Shown piece by piece: positions 1-11,900 of a stretch of 64,000 bases of DNA. The stretch's first letter is position 1. Every line of letters begins with the position of its first letter. Under the pieces are notes generated by a model. That model worked only from the letters and a program-made list of their open reading frames with translations. It was not told where the DNA came from and searched no databases. A program made the translations under genes and the position numbers. Source of the DNA: Amyelois transitella (lineage: Eukaryota > Arthropoda > Insecta > Lepidoptera > Pyralidae); NCBI RefSeq assembly GCF_032362555.1, contig NC_083519.1, forward strand, positions 2,001,501-2,065,500. The letters are read 5' to 3'.

Positions 1-9
1 TATTAAAAT

Positions 10-230
10 TCACGTCTATATCCCATGCGGGATAGACAGAGCCAACGGTCTTGTAAAGTCTGAAAAGCCACGTTCAGCCGTTTGTCTTAATAATATAATT
101 GAGATTCAAATAGTGGCAAGAGCCTAGCCCATCGCCTCAAAGAAGAATCTCTATACCCCATTTATGACATCTATGGCAAAGAGGTAGAGTAGTTCTATTC
201 GTTTTTCTATTGGAGCCGGCATTGCCGTTA
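10..230 (-). mobile_element. S1 repeat (defines family; near full length)
   Basis: S1 is about 260 bp. In the + sense it begins GTGCCGTGTGGTTCCCGG, has GGATGTCGTAAAAGGCGAC, GATGGGCTAGCAACCTGTC, GCTGAACGTGGCC, then GTCTACCCCGCAAGGGATAT and a (TATG)n tail. No open frame is shared by copies. It behaves as a SINE-like or 5'-truncated LINE family with a microsatellite tail; its class is not assigned. Confidence 0.75.
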
Positions 231-917
231 TGTAACGTAATGTGTTCATATATTTATTTTCTTTTTATTATGAAAATCGCTTGCTGGTAATATTTGCTCT
301 AATAACTACTTAGAAGATTAAGAATTGATAACTTATGAATTCTCATAAATCACTTAAAAAAATACATATGTAGGTATATAAAAGTTATGTGAACATCGTT
401 TCATAAAAAATTAGGATTGCAAAAATTCTTACTTGCGGGCTTTCCAAAATATGTACACCCGTGTTGCTCTAAACCAAAAATAAACTTGTACAATTCTTAT
501 AACCACAAAACCACACAAACATCTTCGCGAAATATCTTAAAATAAATCACTTGATTCGCCTCTAGGTGGCGTTGTGATGCATTGCCCGCTAGGGGTTCAC
601 GCAAGGAAGTCTCATTGCACTTTATAGCTGGGAATAACGGTTTTTGCAAAACCACAGGGATCGTTTTGCGTACAAAACGGCTATTCAGTTTGTGAATACA
701 TTCGCGACTAGCTTTTGTGGCTTCGGCCATTCTTAGATTTGCATTGCGTCCGTGGGATGGCAAATAAAAGGAAAAAAAAAAAACTATAACTGTCCTGTTT
801 TATGTCATATTAAAAAGCGAAACAGCGAAGGTTAAGGGATTCGTGTGTTTACGTAGTGGTTACCACGCAAAATTAAGTGTTTTTCAAAGTGTCACGAATT
901 ATTACGAAAAACAAACA

Positions 918-1084
918 GGCCGAATTCAGCTGTTTGGCAAATTGGTGGAAATGGGATTCAATAAGTAACCGTCGCCACAAGAAGAATCCCAAGCTTATAA
1001 GCCTATCCCTTAGTCGCATTTCACGACATCCATAGGAAAGATATGGAGTGGTTCTATTCTAAAATCCCGGGAACCACACGGCGT
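918..1084 (-). mobile_element. S1 repeat, tail missing
   Basis: Starts at the GAATTCAGCTGTTTGGC part and ends CCGGGAACCACACGGCG. Confidence 0.65.
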
Positions 1085-1346
1085 TTAAAAAACATATTAT
1101 ATTTATTTGTTCCGAAAAGGACAAACACGTGGACTATTATCTTCTAAGCTATCAATAAATACTCACACGATATCTAGACATAAAGCAAGCAAAAACCGGC
1201 GGCCGGCCATTAAGTGCAGAAGGGACCCACTGCACAGAAGATAAACCGCTTGGGTTACTGTCGGTCGATACAATGGCATCTTATCATGATCGAACACCGC
1301 GGATCAGAAACTCTGGTTTAATGATAAAATGTTTGTATGTATTAAA

Positions 1347-1490
1347 TTGGGCGAATCGGTAAGGTGCCCGGTTAAAATGCGTGCGGCGCAAAAAGGAACA
1401 GGTTCAAATCCCTCGGCTATGGTACCAATGATTATTTTCATGGTTCCCCAAATAGGTTGCGTAGGTCAGAGGAATAGCTTCGTGTAGAAC
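1347..1490 (+). mobile_element. tRNA-type SINE fragment
   Basis: Has a B-box-like GGTTCAAATCC at about 1400 and the following TGGTACCAATGATTATTTTC, shared with copies at 52408 and 57312. Confidence 0.55.
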
Positions 1491-1585
1491 CTTGTATTCG
1501 TGTGCCTTGATTTTTTTTAAATTATTAAGTGTACGTATTTTAATTAAATGTGTTTGATTATATTTTTATTTTATTTTAACTACAG

Positions 1586-1730
1586 AGCGCCAGTTTTTGA
1601 AGAATCTTTCAGAGAAGAAATTCGTGGCTCCTATGACGAGCTACTGGTTCCGAAATATTGTGAAGAATTTGCAGAATGTCCGTTGTCACTTCTCAACTTC
1701 ATTTTGATGAACAATAAAAATTATATTTAA
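1586..1730 (+). CDS. DM4/12-type secreted protein, gene A, last exon only (partial)
   Basis: This is the final exon of a gene whose earlier exons were not found in the window. It follows a TTTTAACTACAG acceptor and enters in phase 2 (one base completes a Thr codon), then runs 47 residues to TAA. The peptide aligns with the last exon of gene B: both carry a PxFEExFREE start, a CxxFxECPxS pair of cysteines and a similar hydrophobic end. This Cys-x5-Cys-Pro pattern is the C-terminal signature of the insect DM4/DM12 family (small secreted or membrane-anchored proteins of unknown function). No exon 3 (a YNGRxC motif) is visible upstream, so intron 3 is longer than about 1.5 kb or the gene is broken. 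Gene B follows 1.75 kb downstream on the same strand. Confidence 0.75.
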
Positions 1731-2502
1731 TATATTTACTGTTGTTTATTTTTTATTGTTTATTTTATTTAAATACAGTCGTTCTCTATCTACTTAAAAA
1801 GTGACCATTAATTTTGGATTAAAAAATACAGTAAATCTTTTTGCTACCTGACTTGCTTATTTCAAATCTGTCGACTCAGCGGTTTGGGATGTGCGTTGAT
1901 ACCTCAGTCGGTCAGTCAGTTTTTATGTATTTAGGTACAAAAAATAACGGTGGAAATAAAGCCGGTTTTTCTGCCAGTCAATAGTTTTTTTTACATATTT
2001 AGATTATTACTAAAAATAACTGTATAACTAAAGCCTTTTTTGTGAGAGAGTTTAAGGGCGATGTAACATAAAAAAATTACGTTGCTAAGTAACTTACCTA
2101 CATATCCAGAAGCGTAAGATCTCAATTTTAGTTGAAACTTTCATAATACATCATTTAAGCAACTACATAACTTTCAGTACTACAATTAAAAAAATAAATG
2201 TTTTTTTTTAAAATTTTTTTTTGTATCAAAATGTCGCTGGCTTTTTACAACATCAATCCTTTTTAAAGCATAGTAATAGCACAAATGAATATCATGAAAG
2301 AAGCACGCGCTATGGCAATGAATGAACATGGCTTTGCCCGATAGAAAATATGCCAGTCATGAGTCTAATTTTATTTCAAATAAGAATGATAGCTATATTA
2401 TCTATACATGGTGTTATTAAATTTGCGTGTAAAGCAGCGTGATAGGCATGGGCAAAATAAATAAAAAAAAAGATTTAAAAGTAACAAAGACCCATAAAAT
2501 CA

Positions 2503-2699
2503 TCCTACTACTATTATAAAGGCGAAAGTTTGTATGGATGTTTGTTACTCTTTCACGCAAAAACTACTGAACCGATTACCATGAAATTTGGTATGTAGGT
2601 AGCTGAAGACCCAGAATAACACATAGGCTACTTTTTACCCCAGAGTTTCCGCGGGATTGATAGGGTTTCCATGCGGACGAAGTCGCGGGCGGCCTCTAG
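2503..2699 (+). mobile_element. Non-autonomous Helitron (Lep1-like), 197 bp
   Basis: Starts TCCTACTACTATTATAAAGG and ends GGCCTCTAG, inserted between A (2502) and T (2700), as Helitrons do. The 3' end contains the GCGGACGAAGTCGCGGGC motif known from lepidopteran Helitrons. No coding capacity. Confidence 0.85.
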
Positions 2700-3377
2700 T
2701 AATTTATAAATATTATATTAATACATATATACCATCACGCCTGTCTCCCATTGGGGTAGGCAGAGATTATGGATTTCCAGTTGCTTAGATCCTTACAGTC
2801 CTTACGCTTCCTTCATACTTATTAATTTTTTTTTTTTATAGAGACTTAATTCATAATTCAAATTTTCACCAATACCAAAATAACGACACGGTTTTTGTTC
2901 TTGTTCAAAAATCGAAAATTCAGTTTAATTTTAGAATTTTGTTTCTATGAACCGTAACAGGAAATTATTATTTTGTTTATTACTCGATGAATTGTGTTTC
3001 TGTCCATATACTATGACATTTAAAATCGACTTATAAAATTTAAAATTTTTATATTTAATACAATAGTTTATGTACCCTTTCATAATTTAACTGTAAATTT
3101 TCCATTTTTCAAATTTGAATTTTTAATTTTATTTTTCAGTATGTGATTGTTGAAGTGAATAATTTATCAATCCAATTTGAATTCAGTAAAAGAAAATGCG
3201 AGGAATTTACCGATAGTGCGTGACCACTTCGTTGCACCAACAGATACTACTATGCTAACGAACCAGTGTTGAACGCATCAACTGACAATGCAATTTTATT
3301 CAGAAATAGTTGCATCCTGTCGCTGCATCCGACTTCGTGTCTATCCAATAACGTCAAACACTTTATTATACAACTGA

Positions 3378-3408
3378 TATATATTAGTACAACACTATTT
3401 AGATCAGT
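3378..3408 (+). promoter_or_regulatory. Core promoter candidate of gene B (TATA + arthropod Inr)
   Basis: TATATATT at 3378-3385 is followed by ATCAGT at 3403-3408, which matches the arthropod initiator TCAGT. The A of the initiator (3406) lies 28 bases past the start of the TATA motif, the canonical spacing. It would give a 5' UTR of about 77 bases before the ATG at 3483. Spacing and motifs are seen; promoter use is inferred. Confidence 0.5.
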
Positions 3409-3482
3409 TTAACACCGTAATATAAGCAAATGACGTTAAGAAGCGTACGTTGTAATCATTCGTATAAGTGCTATATGCTGTC

Positions 3483-6110
3483 ATGTTGTGTATGGTGTAT
3501 TTTTTCTTGTGTTTGTTGTTGGAAGGTAATGTTGTCAGTTCGAAGAATTTTTGTCCTAATACTAAAACGCCGATAAATTTTATAAGGAAAAGGAGACACC
3601 TGGCGTTTCCAGATGGAAGTAACGCAGCGGTGAGTTTTTTAGGTTGTTATGTAACAAGTAAATTTATATAATTGTATGATCTTTTGCGGAAAGCATGAGG
3701 TAAAAATAATCTCATGGATTTGCAACATGGTTTTTATGGTGAAACTTATCATACGTGAGATATTTTCAGTTATATACGTGCTGTGTGGTTCCCGGCACCA
3801 ATAGAAAAAAGAAAAGGACTACTCCATCTCTTTCCCACGGATGTCGTAAAAGGCGACTAAGGGATTGGTTTATAAACTTTGATTTCTTCTTTTAGGCGAT
3901 GGGCCAGTAGTAACCTGTCACTATTTGAATCTCAATTCTATCAATAAGCCAAACAGCTGAACGAACGTAGCCTTTTAGTCTTTTCAAGACTGTTGGCTCT
4001 GTTTACCTTGTAAGGGTTATAGACGTGATGATATGTATGTTAGATTATTTTACTTATAGCACGATAAATAAATAAATGTAAACGGGACAAATTACACATA
4101 TTGAGTTAGCCTTGAATTAAGTGCGAGACTTGTGTAACGAGATACAAACTCAACGATACTATATTATAATAAATACTTATATAGATAAACATCCAAGACC
4201 CAGGCCAATCTGAAAAAGTTTTATTCTCATCACTTGCAATAATTCTTGAATACTGCTAAACATTGCAAACTTGACTATCATTTCAGATAACTATATCAGG
4301 GGCAAAGTCGTTTCTAACTCACGCTCCATCCGGGTGGATGATGACCACAGATCTGGATGTTCTGTATCCACTTCCGGACCAGAAGTTTGTTGTGGCTCAC
4401 TCCAGGAGGAAGCTGCATCACCGTCAGAAAAGACATCTCTGGAAGACTTTGCAGACTGCATTAGATTTGTAAGAAATTTAGATAATTCATAGACTTGAGG
4501 AGTTTCTTGTTGTCGTTTGTCCCAGTTGAATGCTTGGTAGATGTTTAGAGATACATACATATAATCACGTCTATATATCCCTTGCGGGGTAGACAGAGCC
4601 AATAGTCTTGAAGTGGCTGATAGGCCACGTTCAGCTGATTGGTTTTATGATAGAATTGAATTTAGTGACAGGTGACTACTGAGTCGCCTAAAAGCCAAGT
4701 TTATAAGCCTATTCCTTAGTCGCCTTTTAAGAAATCTATGGTAATCTCCCATAAATAACAAGATATGGCAATTCTTATATTATTTTCGGATAATATTGAA
4801 GAAAAAATTTGTTTTGTCTTCCAAGGTTTATCCAGTTAGGCATGACTTTTTGTAACAGAGAATATGATCTGGTTCGAACGCAGCCCAATGGGTGAAGAAT
4901 CTAGACATTCATTCATAGTTATTAAATTAAAAATATTTTATTTGAGCGTCTGTGTAGATTACCATATGATTAAAGAAATAAAATTCGATTACATAGAAGA
5001 AGACAATATTGATTATAACATACATATGATCTATATCCCTTGTGGGGTAGACAGAGCCAACAGTCTTGAAAAGACTGAAAGGCCACTCTCAGCTATTTGG
5101 TTTAATGATAGAATTGAGATTCAAATAGTGACAGGTTGCTAGCCCATTGATTATAAACTTCATATACTCGTAACTCGTAAGGACAAAAGCACAAATGACT
5201 TGTGCCTTGAAAATGCAAACTGTGTTGTAGACAATGTGTATTCGTCCATGATTTAGATTTAAGAGATCTATATTTGTACATTGACGTCCGATGAAAATGC
5301 TGCAGTGTAGTTTGTTCCGCCGCTTCTTCTACACATGCGCTTTGGAAGCGGTAGTAGTTATAATTAGATTTAAGTGATGTGACGTCAATAAGTGATACCT
5401 TGTATCCAATTTTGAAAATAAATCTATTCTATTCTATTCCATTCTGTTCTTTGAAAATAATTGTCTGTGTGTTTGGCAATAAAATAATGATAAATTATTT
5501 AATTTCAGTCATAATTACAATGGACGCGCTTGCATCTTAAAAAGTATATGTGAGGCGAAGCAACATTTAGCACCGCCTGGCAAATCTTTGGTCCATGACA
5601 TGCTGCGAGCTGTATTTACGTAAGTTGCTGGCTACATTTACAAAGTTAGCTTTAAAAACTGCATTACGTTAGTCAACATATATAGTCACGTCTGTATCCC
5701 TAACGGGTTAGACAGAGTTGTCAGTCTTGATAAGACTAATAGGCCTCGTATACCTAGCTGTTTGGCTTACTGATAGAATTGAGATTAAAGTGACAGGATG
5801 TCGTAAGAGGCGACTAAGGGATAGGCTTGTAAACTGTTGGCTCTGTCTACCCTGCAAGGGATATAGACATGATTATATGTATGTATGCCTTCTTGTACCT
5901 CTTACTTAATATACTTGTTTCAGTTCACCATCGTTTGAAGAAGAATTCAGAGAAGAAGTGAAAGATTCCTATTCGGAGTTACTCGATCCGAATTTCTGTG
6001 ATGCCTTCTACGAATGCCCCATATCATTCGTACAGATGATGTTAGCATTCAATCATCCAAGTAAATCTCCTAATATTGTGTCTAGAGAACATAGTTTTAA
6101 TTATTTTTGA
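3483..6110 (+). CDS. DM4/12-type secreted protein, gene B (4 exons, 208 aa)
   Basis: Exons are 3483-3629, 4287-4468, 5509-5619 and 5924-6110. The joined frame is open for 208 codons and ends in TGA. The start is the first ATG in frame; it begins a hydrophobic signal-like segment. Exon 1 ends with RKRRHLAFPDGS, the basic cleavage site plus F-P-(D/E)-G-S that opens mature DM4/12 proteins. Exon 2 holds a second basic site (RQKR). Exon 3 has HNYNGRACILKSICE, the diagnostic YNGRxCxLxxxCE motif. Exon 4 has CDAFYECPIS. Compared with genes C and D, exon 2 is diverged: it lacks their Cys and the GxNWGxAY core. Donors are GTGAGT, GTAAGA and GTAAGT. Introns 1 to 3 contain S1 copies and other repeats. 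Family membership is clear; the molecular role of this family is not known. Confidence 0.82.
3778..4041 (+). mobile_element. S1 repeat, full, in intron 1 of gene B
   Basis: Head GTGCTGTGTGGTTCCCGGCA to tail GACGTGATGATATGTATG. Confidence 0.75.
4084..4246 (-). mobile_element. SINE body without tRNA head
   Basis: Matches the body of the SINE at 39896-40121 (GGGACAAATTACAC through CAAGACCCAGGCCAATC). Lies in intron 1 of gene B. Confidence 0.65.
4551..4755 (-). mobile_element. S1 repeat, head truncated, intron 2 of gene B
   Basis: ATAATCACGTCTATATATCCC through TAGTCGCCTTTTAAGA. Confidence 0.7.
5018..5148 (-). mobile_element. S1 repeat, tail half, intron 2 of gene B
   Basis: CTATATCCCTTGTGGGGTAG to GGTTGCTAGCCCATTG. 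Confidence 0.7.
5160..5450 (+). mobile_element. S3 repeat (TATTC-tailed), long copy
   Basis: Shares CCGCCGCTTCTTCTACACATG, the TGACGTCAATAAGTGATACC segment and a terminal (TATTC)n with copies at 8141, 9434 and 51451. The simple-sequence tail suggests the 3' end of a non-LTR retrotransposon. Lies in intron 2 of gene B. Confidence 0.6.
5677..5892. mobile_element. S1 inverted pair (tails outward), intron 3 of gene B
   Basis: A reverse tail half (AGTCACGTCTGTATCCC to GTGACAGG) is fused directly to a forward copy (ATGTCGTAAGAGGCGACTAA to GACATGATTATATGTATG). Confidence 0.7.
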
Positions 6111-6287
6111 TAATTAATAGATAGTTTAATTAAAATTTTAGTCAATTTTTTTTTATGGGTTTATTCATTTGCGTAGTCGTCTTTCTCAATTATTAAAAAT
6201 AACTATTATAAGCTCTTAATGGTAATTCACTTTTTTTGATGATGCCTCAGATTTACTATTGACCATAATTATATTCATTCATTCATT

Positions 6288-6537
6288 CATATAGTCACGT
6301 TGCGGGGTAGACAGAGCCAACAGTCTTGAAGAGACTGATAAGCCACGTTCAGCTATTTGCCTTTATGATAGAATCGAGATTCAAATAGTGACTGGTTGCT
6401 AGCCCATCGCCTAAAATAAGAATCCCAAGTTCCTCTCAATTCAATTCTTCTTCAATCTCTTAGTCGCCTCTTATGACATCCATGGGAAATGAGATGTAGT
6501 GCTCCTATTTTTTATTATATTGGTACCGGGAACTATC
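6288..6537 (-). mobile_element. S1 repeat, nearly full
   Basis: ATAGTCACGTTGCGGGGTAG to GGTACCGGGAAC; lies 0.2 kb after gene B. Confidence 0.7.
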
Positions 6538-6920
6538 CGTCCCAATATCCTTCTGTGAATTAAACGAAAAATCTTATCACGAGTCAAAGAATTCTGCATG
6601 ATCTCTGGAATAAGAACAGCACCATGATAATGTAAATGTAATGATTGTTTTTGTTTGTTTTTAATATTTTTATTTAACACAGTTAAAAGAAATAGTACAT
6701 ATTTATAAAAAGTCACGTAGTTATTGAATAGTTATAAAATAAATGTCTGTTTCATCGTTAAATTAAATTTGGTGTCATTGTGTTGTTTGTCCTTCACCAG
6801 CTACTTTGATTCTTCATGTCTTTATTAAATTTTATATACATAGGTAATAACCCAAATGATACATTATTGTTTTCGTTAAAAATTTCTTCTGGAGGTTTTG
6901 TTATAATTTATACTAATATA

Positions 6921-7189
6921 GTGCCGTGTGGTTCCCGGCACCAATACAAAAAAGAATAGGACCACTCCATCTCTTTCCCATGGATGTCGTAAAAGGCGAC
7001 TAAGGGATAGGCTTACAAACTTGGGATTCTTTTTTAGGCGATGGGCTAGCAACCTGTCACTAGTTGAATCTCAATTCTATCGTTAAGCCAAATAGCTGAA
7101 CGTGGCCATTCAGTCTTTTCAAGACTGTTGGCTCTGTCTACCCCGCAAGGGATATAGACGTGACGGTATGTATGTATGTATGTATGTTA
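6921..7189 (+). mobile_element. S1 repeat, full
   Basis: GTGCCGTGTGGTTCCCGGCA to (TATG)n. Confidence 0.8.
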
Positions 7190-7242
7190 TACTAATAATT
7201 GGTTTATGTCAGAAAAATCCTTCATTTTTACAACTGATTTTA

Positions 7243-7465
7243 GTGCCGTGTGATTCCCGGCACCAATACAAAAAAAGAATAGGACCACTCCATCTGTTTC
7301 CCATGGATGTCGTAAAAGGCGACTAAGGGATAGGCTTACAAGCTTGGGATTGTTTTTTAGGCAATGGGCTAGCACCCTGTCACTAGTTGAATCTCAATTC
7401 TATCTATTGGCTCTGTCTACCCCGCAAGGGATATAGACGTGACCATATGTATGTATGTATGTTTG
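7243..7465 (+). mobile_element. S1 repeat, internal deletion
   Basis: Head and tail intact; the segment around AAGCCAAATAGCTGAACG is missing. Confidence 0.75.
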
Positions 7466-7671
7466 AGTTAAGTGCATTCGCCAGACAATCCTTTTGAGAA
7501 AAGAACAGTCGCCATTTAAGTTAACACCGGTGACAAATCCTGGAAATTACTATGATCTAGATTTTCAGACGTTTCTGACTGATTGCTAGGATTAGTTTTG
7601 TTCTTGTTTATTTTTATTGATCTGAGTGTGACAAGTTATTAAGTGACACTTTATAACTTAACTAGTGCCAT

Positions 7672-7924
7672 TGCATACATACCTATAGTCACGTCTAACC
7701 CTTGCGGGGTAGACAGAGCTAACAGTCTTAAAAAGACTGAAAGGCCATGTTCAGTTGTATGGCTTCATGATGGAATTGAGATTCAAAAAGTGACAGGTTG
7801 CTAGCCCATCGCCTACAAGAGGAATCCCAAGTTTATAACCCTATACCTTAGTCGCCTTTTACGACATCCGTGGGAAATATATGGAGTGAATCTATTATAA
7901 AGTTCCGGAAACCAAACGGCACAT
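7672..7924 (-). mobile_element. S1 repeat, full
   Basis: ATAGTCACGTCTAACCCTTG to CCGGAAACCAAACGGCAC. Confidence 0.75.
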
Positions 7925-7979
7925 GCCTGACTTGCATCCTTCATGGAAATTAACTTTTGCTTAGAAAATATCCAGACAT

Positions 7980-8115
7980 TTATAAACCTTACGGAGTAGA
8001 CAGAGCCCATGGTCTCAAGACTCGCTGGTCACTTTCAGTTGTTCAGCTAAATGATGGTTGACATTTTGAGAATACAAATTCAGTGGCAGGTTGCTAGCAC
8101 ATCACCCAAAAGTTT
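7980..8115 (-). mobile_element. S1 repeat, decayed tail half
   Basis: AACCTTACGGAGTAGACAGAG to GTTGCTAGCACATCACC. Confidence 0.5.
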
Positions 8116-8140
8116 AAAAACGAATAGACCAAAGAGTGAT

Positions 8141-8262
8141 AGAATAGATTTGTTTTCAAAATTGGATACAAGGTATCACTTATTGACGTCACATCACTTA
8201 AATCTAATTATAACTACTACCTTCTAAATCGCATGTGTAAAAGAAGCGGCGGAACAACAAGT
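8141..8262 (-). mobile_element. S3 repeat copy
   Basis: Reverse of the 5160 copy, truncated after GAAGCGGCGGAACAA. Confidence 0.6.
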
Positions 8263-8355
8263 AGTTAAGTTACACGATGTGATGTGAAATTTTCTTTAAA
8301 ATGTTGCTTACATTTGGCACGCTTGTTCTCTAACAGGTATTAATTGATAATTTTA

Positions 8356-8492
8356 TACATACATACATATAATCTCGTCCATGTGGACCCTTGCGGGGCA
8401 GACAGAGCCAACATTCTTGAAAAGACTGCTAAGCCACGTTTACCTGTTTGGCTTAATGATAGAATTTCGATTAGTAAAAGTGACAGGTTGAT
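8356..8492 (-). mobile_element. S1 repeat, tail half
   Basis: CATACATACATATAATCTCG to AGTGACAGGTTGAT, 0.45 kb upstream of gene C. Confidence 0.65.
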
Positions 8493-8941
8493 AATTTTAA
8501 ACGTTTACATCTCACAATTTTTTGTCAGCTTAAATGCAGAACTGTATGTTTCTCATACGTTTTAAGAGACCAAATTGTTCTTCTATCTAAAACCATTTGA
8601 AAATTCGGCGAAATTGTATGACTGTCTGATCTATACTTTTTTAAATACTTTGGTCAGGCGTGATCATGCAATTTATAGTGTTAATTCCGTCAGCCTACAT
8701 TTAAGACCAGACTGTCCACGTTTTCTTCGAATGACTTACCAATTTGTGTCATTTAGCACACACGCCTGAACTGGTTGATGCTAGTGTGGAAAGCGCAAGA
8801 AATTTCTCTATAGTAATGTCTCAGTCAGTAAGTATCCGTTCTTTGAAAGAAAACGCGATTGAATTTTAAAATTCATTAACATTGTTCGACGAAAAACGAT
8901 AATCTTCAAATCTTCGGATAGTATTTATAAATGTATGTAAT

Positions 8942-11900
8942 ATGTTTGTTCTAGATTTTCATAAATTATGGACGTTATTTTTTATATTTAGCTATGTAGG
9001 TTCATATTTAGCCAGTGATGATGAAACCAAAATTTTATCGAGAAAAAGGCGTTATGTCACATTTCCTGAAGGTTCAAGTTTCTCGGTGAGTACTTTTGAA
9101 TTACATTTAACTAAATCTTCAAAGACTAGCATTGACTAGTTGTCAAGAAATGTTTTAATTATAATATTGTATATTTTGATTGAAATCAATGTTTAGGGAA
9201 TCACAATTTATTTAGGAATTAAATGCTAAATGTATTTGTTTCTGGCAAATTTGACAATTTGAGAATGAAACCAAATAAGTATTTGTATAAGTTTATCGGT
9301 GTTAAAATTTTGAAGGATCATTAAAACCATTCAAAAAGTTTCCAAGTCGATAATAGCTTTACATTTTTCCGACAATTGTTGACTTTAGCTCCCAAAATTT
9401 AATGCTTGTTTTGTGAATTTTAGCTTCCTATTAGAATAGAATAGAATAGATTTATTTTCATAATTGGATACAAGGTATCACTTATTGACGTCACATAACT
9501 TAAATCTAATAATAATTAGGTACTACCGCTTCCAAAGCGCATGTGTACAAGAAGCGGCGGAACAAACTACACTGCAGCATTTTCATCGGACGTCAATTTA
9601 CAAATATAGATCTCTTAAATCTAAATCGTGGACGAATGCACATTGTCTACATTAAAAAACATGAATGAATGTAGAACTAATATTCAATCAACTCATTGAT
9701 GATAGAATATTAAGCCAGCACGCCAATTACTTACTAAAAGTGCATTTCGATGTTTCTATTTATTGTCTGGATAACATAATAATATGACATACAACCGCCG
9801 AGCTTGCATGAAGAGTTGCAGTTATGAATGTGGATGAAGCGAAGGAAGTATGCGGAGATCGTGGCATGTGGAAAGATGTCGTCTCTGCTTACCCCTCCGG
9901 GAAAGAGGCGTGATTTTATGTATGTATGTATGTATGTATAACTGTGAAATTCGAAATAATGAATTCATATTAATCTCATACTCTTTCATACACATTGTGT
10001 GCCGTGTGGTTCCCGGCACCAATGAAAAAAAGAATAGAACCACTCCATCTCTTTCCCATGTATGTCGTTAAAGGCGACTAAGGGATAGTCTTACAAACTT
10101 GGGAGTCTTTAGGCGATGGGTTAGCAACCTGTCACAATTTGAATCTCAATTATATCATTAAGCCAAATACATAGCTGAACGCGGCCATTCAGTCTTTTCA
10201 AGTCTGTCTGTCTACCCCGCAAAGGATATAGACGTGACCATATGTATGTATTAAAATTTCCAGGCAGCTGGTTGCATGACAGTGGGTGTGATTGGTCAGC
10301 CTGCGCCTTCCACAGCCCCCGGCACTTTCACCTTCGGCCTCAACTGGGGTATAGCATATGAGCTCCCCAATGCAACCGAGACCTTGATGTTCTACCACAA
10401 GAAGTACCGGCTGAAGAAGCCAGCTACTCAGAGGAGGAACAGGAGGGATTTGTACCAGAAAGTTGAAGTTGTTTTAGATAGGTTTGTCAAATTTTTAGAC
10501 TTTAATTTGTGGTGAATGAAACATTGCGTGTGGTTCCCGGCACCAATACAAAAAAAGAATAGAACCACTCCGTCTCTTTCCCATGGATGTCGTAATAGGC
10601 CACAAAGGGATAAGCTTACAAACTTGGGATTCTTTTTTAGGCGATGGGCTAGCAACCTGTCGCTATTTGAATCTGAACGTGGCCATTCAGTTTTTTCAAG
10701 ACGATTTGCTCTGTCTACCTCACAAAATCGATATTGCACAGAAATTTGTTACCATCATATGTTTGTTTTTGAAATTTCCCACAAGAGCTTAATCTAATTA
10801 CAATATTTATAATAAATGTCATAGATGTCGTAAAAGGCGACTTAGGGATAGGCTTATAACCTGGTGAATTTTTTAAGGTAATGGGCTAGCAACCTATCAC
10901 TATTTGAATCTCAATTCTATCATTAAGCCAAACAGATGAACTTGGCCTGTCAGTCTTTTCAAGACTTTTGGCTTTGTTTACCCCGCAACCCTTATAGACA
11001 TGATTATATGTATATACCTAAATTATAATACAAATTTCAGCATGGGGTACAATGGCCGAGAATGCATATTGAAGACATTGTGTGAAACGACGCAGCGTCT
11101 CGTCCCGCATGGGGATAACATGATGGAGGAAATGTTCAGGACTTTATTCACGTGAGATTCATTTAATTAGTGTTATTTCTTTCAAGTGCCGTGTGGTTAC
11201 CGGCGCCAATAGAAAAAAAATAAAATAAGACCACTCAATCTCTTTCCCATGGATGTCGTAAAAGTCGACTAAGGGATTAGGCTTTTAAACTTGGGATTCT
11301 TCTTTTAGGCGATGGACTTGTCACTATTTGAATCTCAATTCTATCATTAAGTCAAAAAGCTGAACGTGGCCTATCAGTCTTTTCAATACTGCTGGTTCTG
11401 TCTACCCCGCAAGGGATATAGACGTGCCTATATGTATGTATTTTTGTGATCCAATTGACTTGTAGTTTTGTCTGTATGTAAGTAAGTAAGTAAATGCTTA
11501 ATTGTTCACTAAAGGAATACATCCTACTACTATTATAAAGGCGAAAGTTTGTATGGATGTTTGTTACTCTTTCACGCAAAAACTACTGAACCGATTACCA
11601 TGAAATTTAGTATGTAGGTAGCTGAAGACCCAGAATAACACATAGGCTACTTTTTATCCCAGAGTTCCCGCGGGATTGATAGGGTTTCCATGCGGACGAA
11701 GTCACGGGCGGCCTCTAGTTACAAATAAAAACAGTACAGTACAAAGGCGGGCTTATTCCTAAGTGGGATCTTTTTCAGCCAACCTGACAATAAGAGGATC
11801 ATACATACATACATACATATGGTCACGTCTATATCCCTTGCGGGGTAGACAGAGCCAACAGTCGAAAAGACTGAATGGCCACGTTCAGCTATTTGGCTTA

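Noticed and set aside
497..763. 88-codon open frame on the - strand
   Set aside because: No similarity to DM4/12 exons or other family, no splice sites that fit, and no supporting context.
4291..4602. 103-codon open frame on the - strand over gene B exon 2
   Set aside because: It is the shadow of a true exon: the + strand frame joins to exons 1 and 3 in phase and shows family motifs downstream.
10428..10739. Open frames of 90 to 120 codons in S1 copies (also 43486-43857, 59234-59545)
   Set aside because: The same peptide pieces recur wherever S1 is intact, in different frames and with stops, so they are repeat sequence read through by chance.
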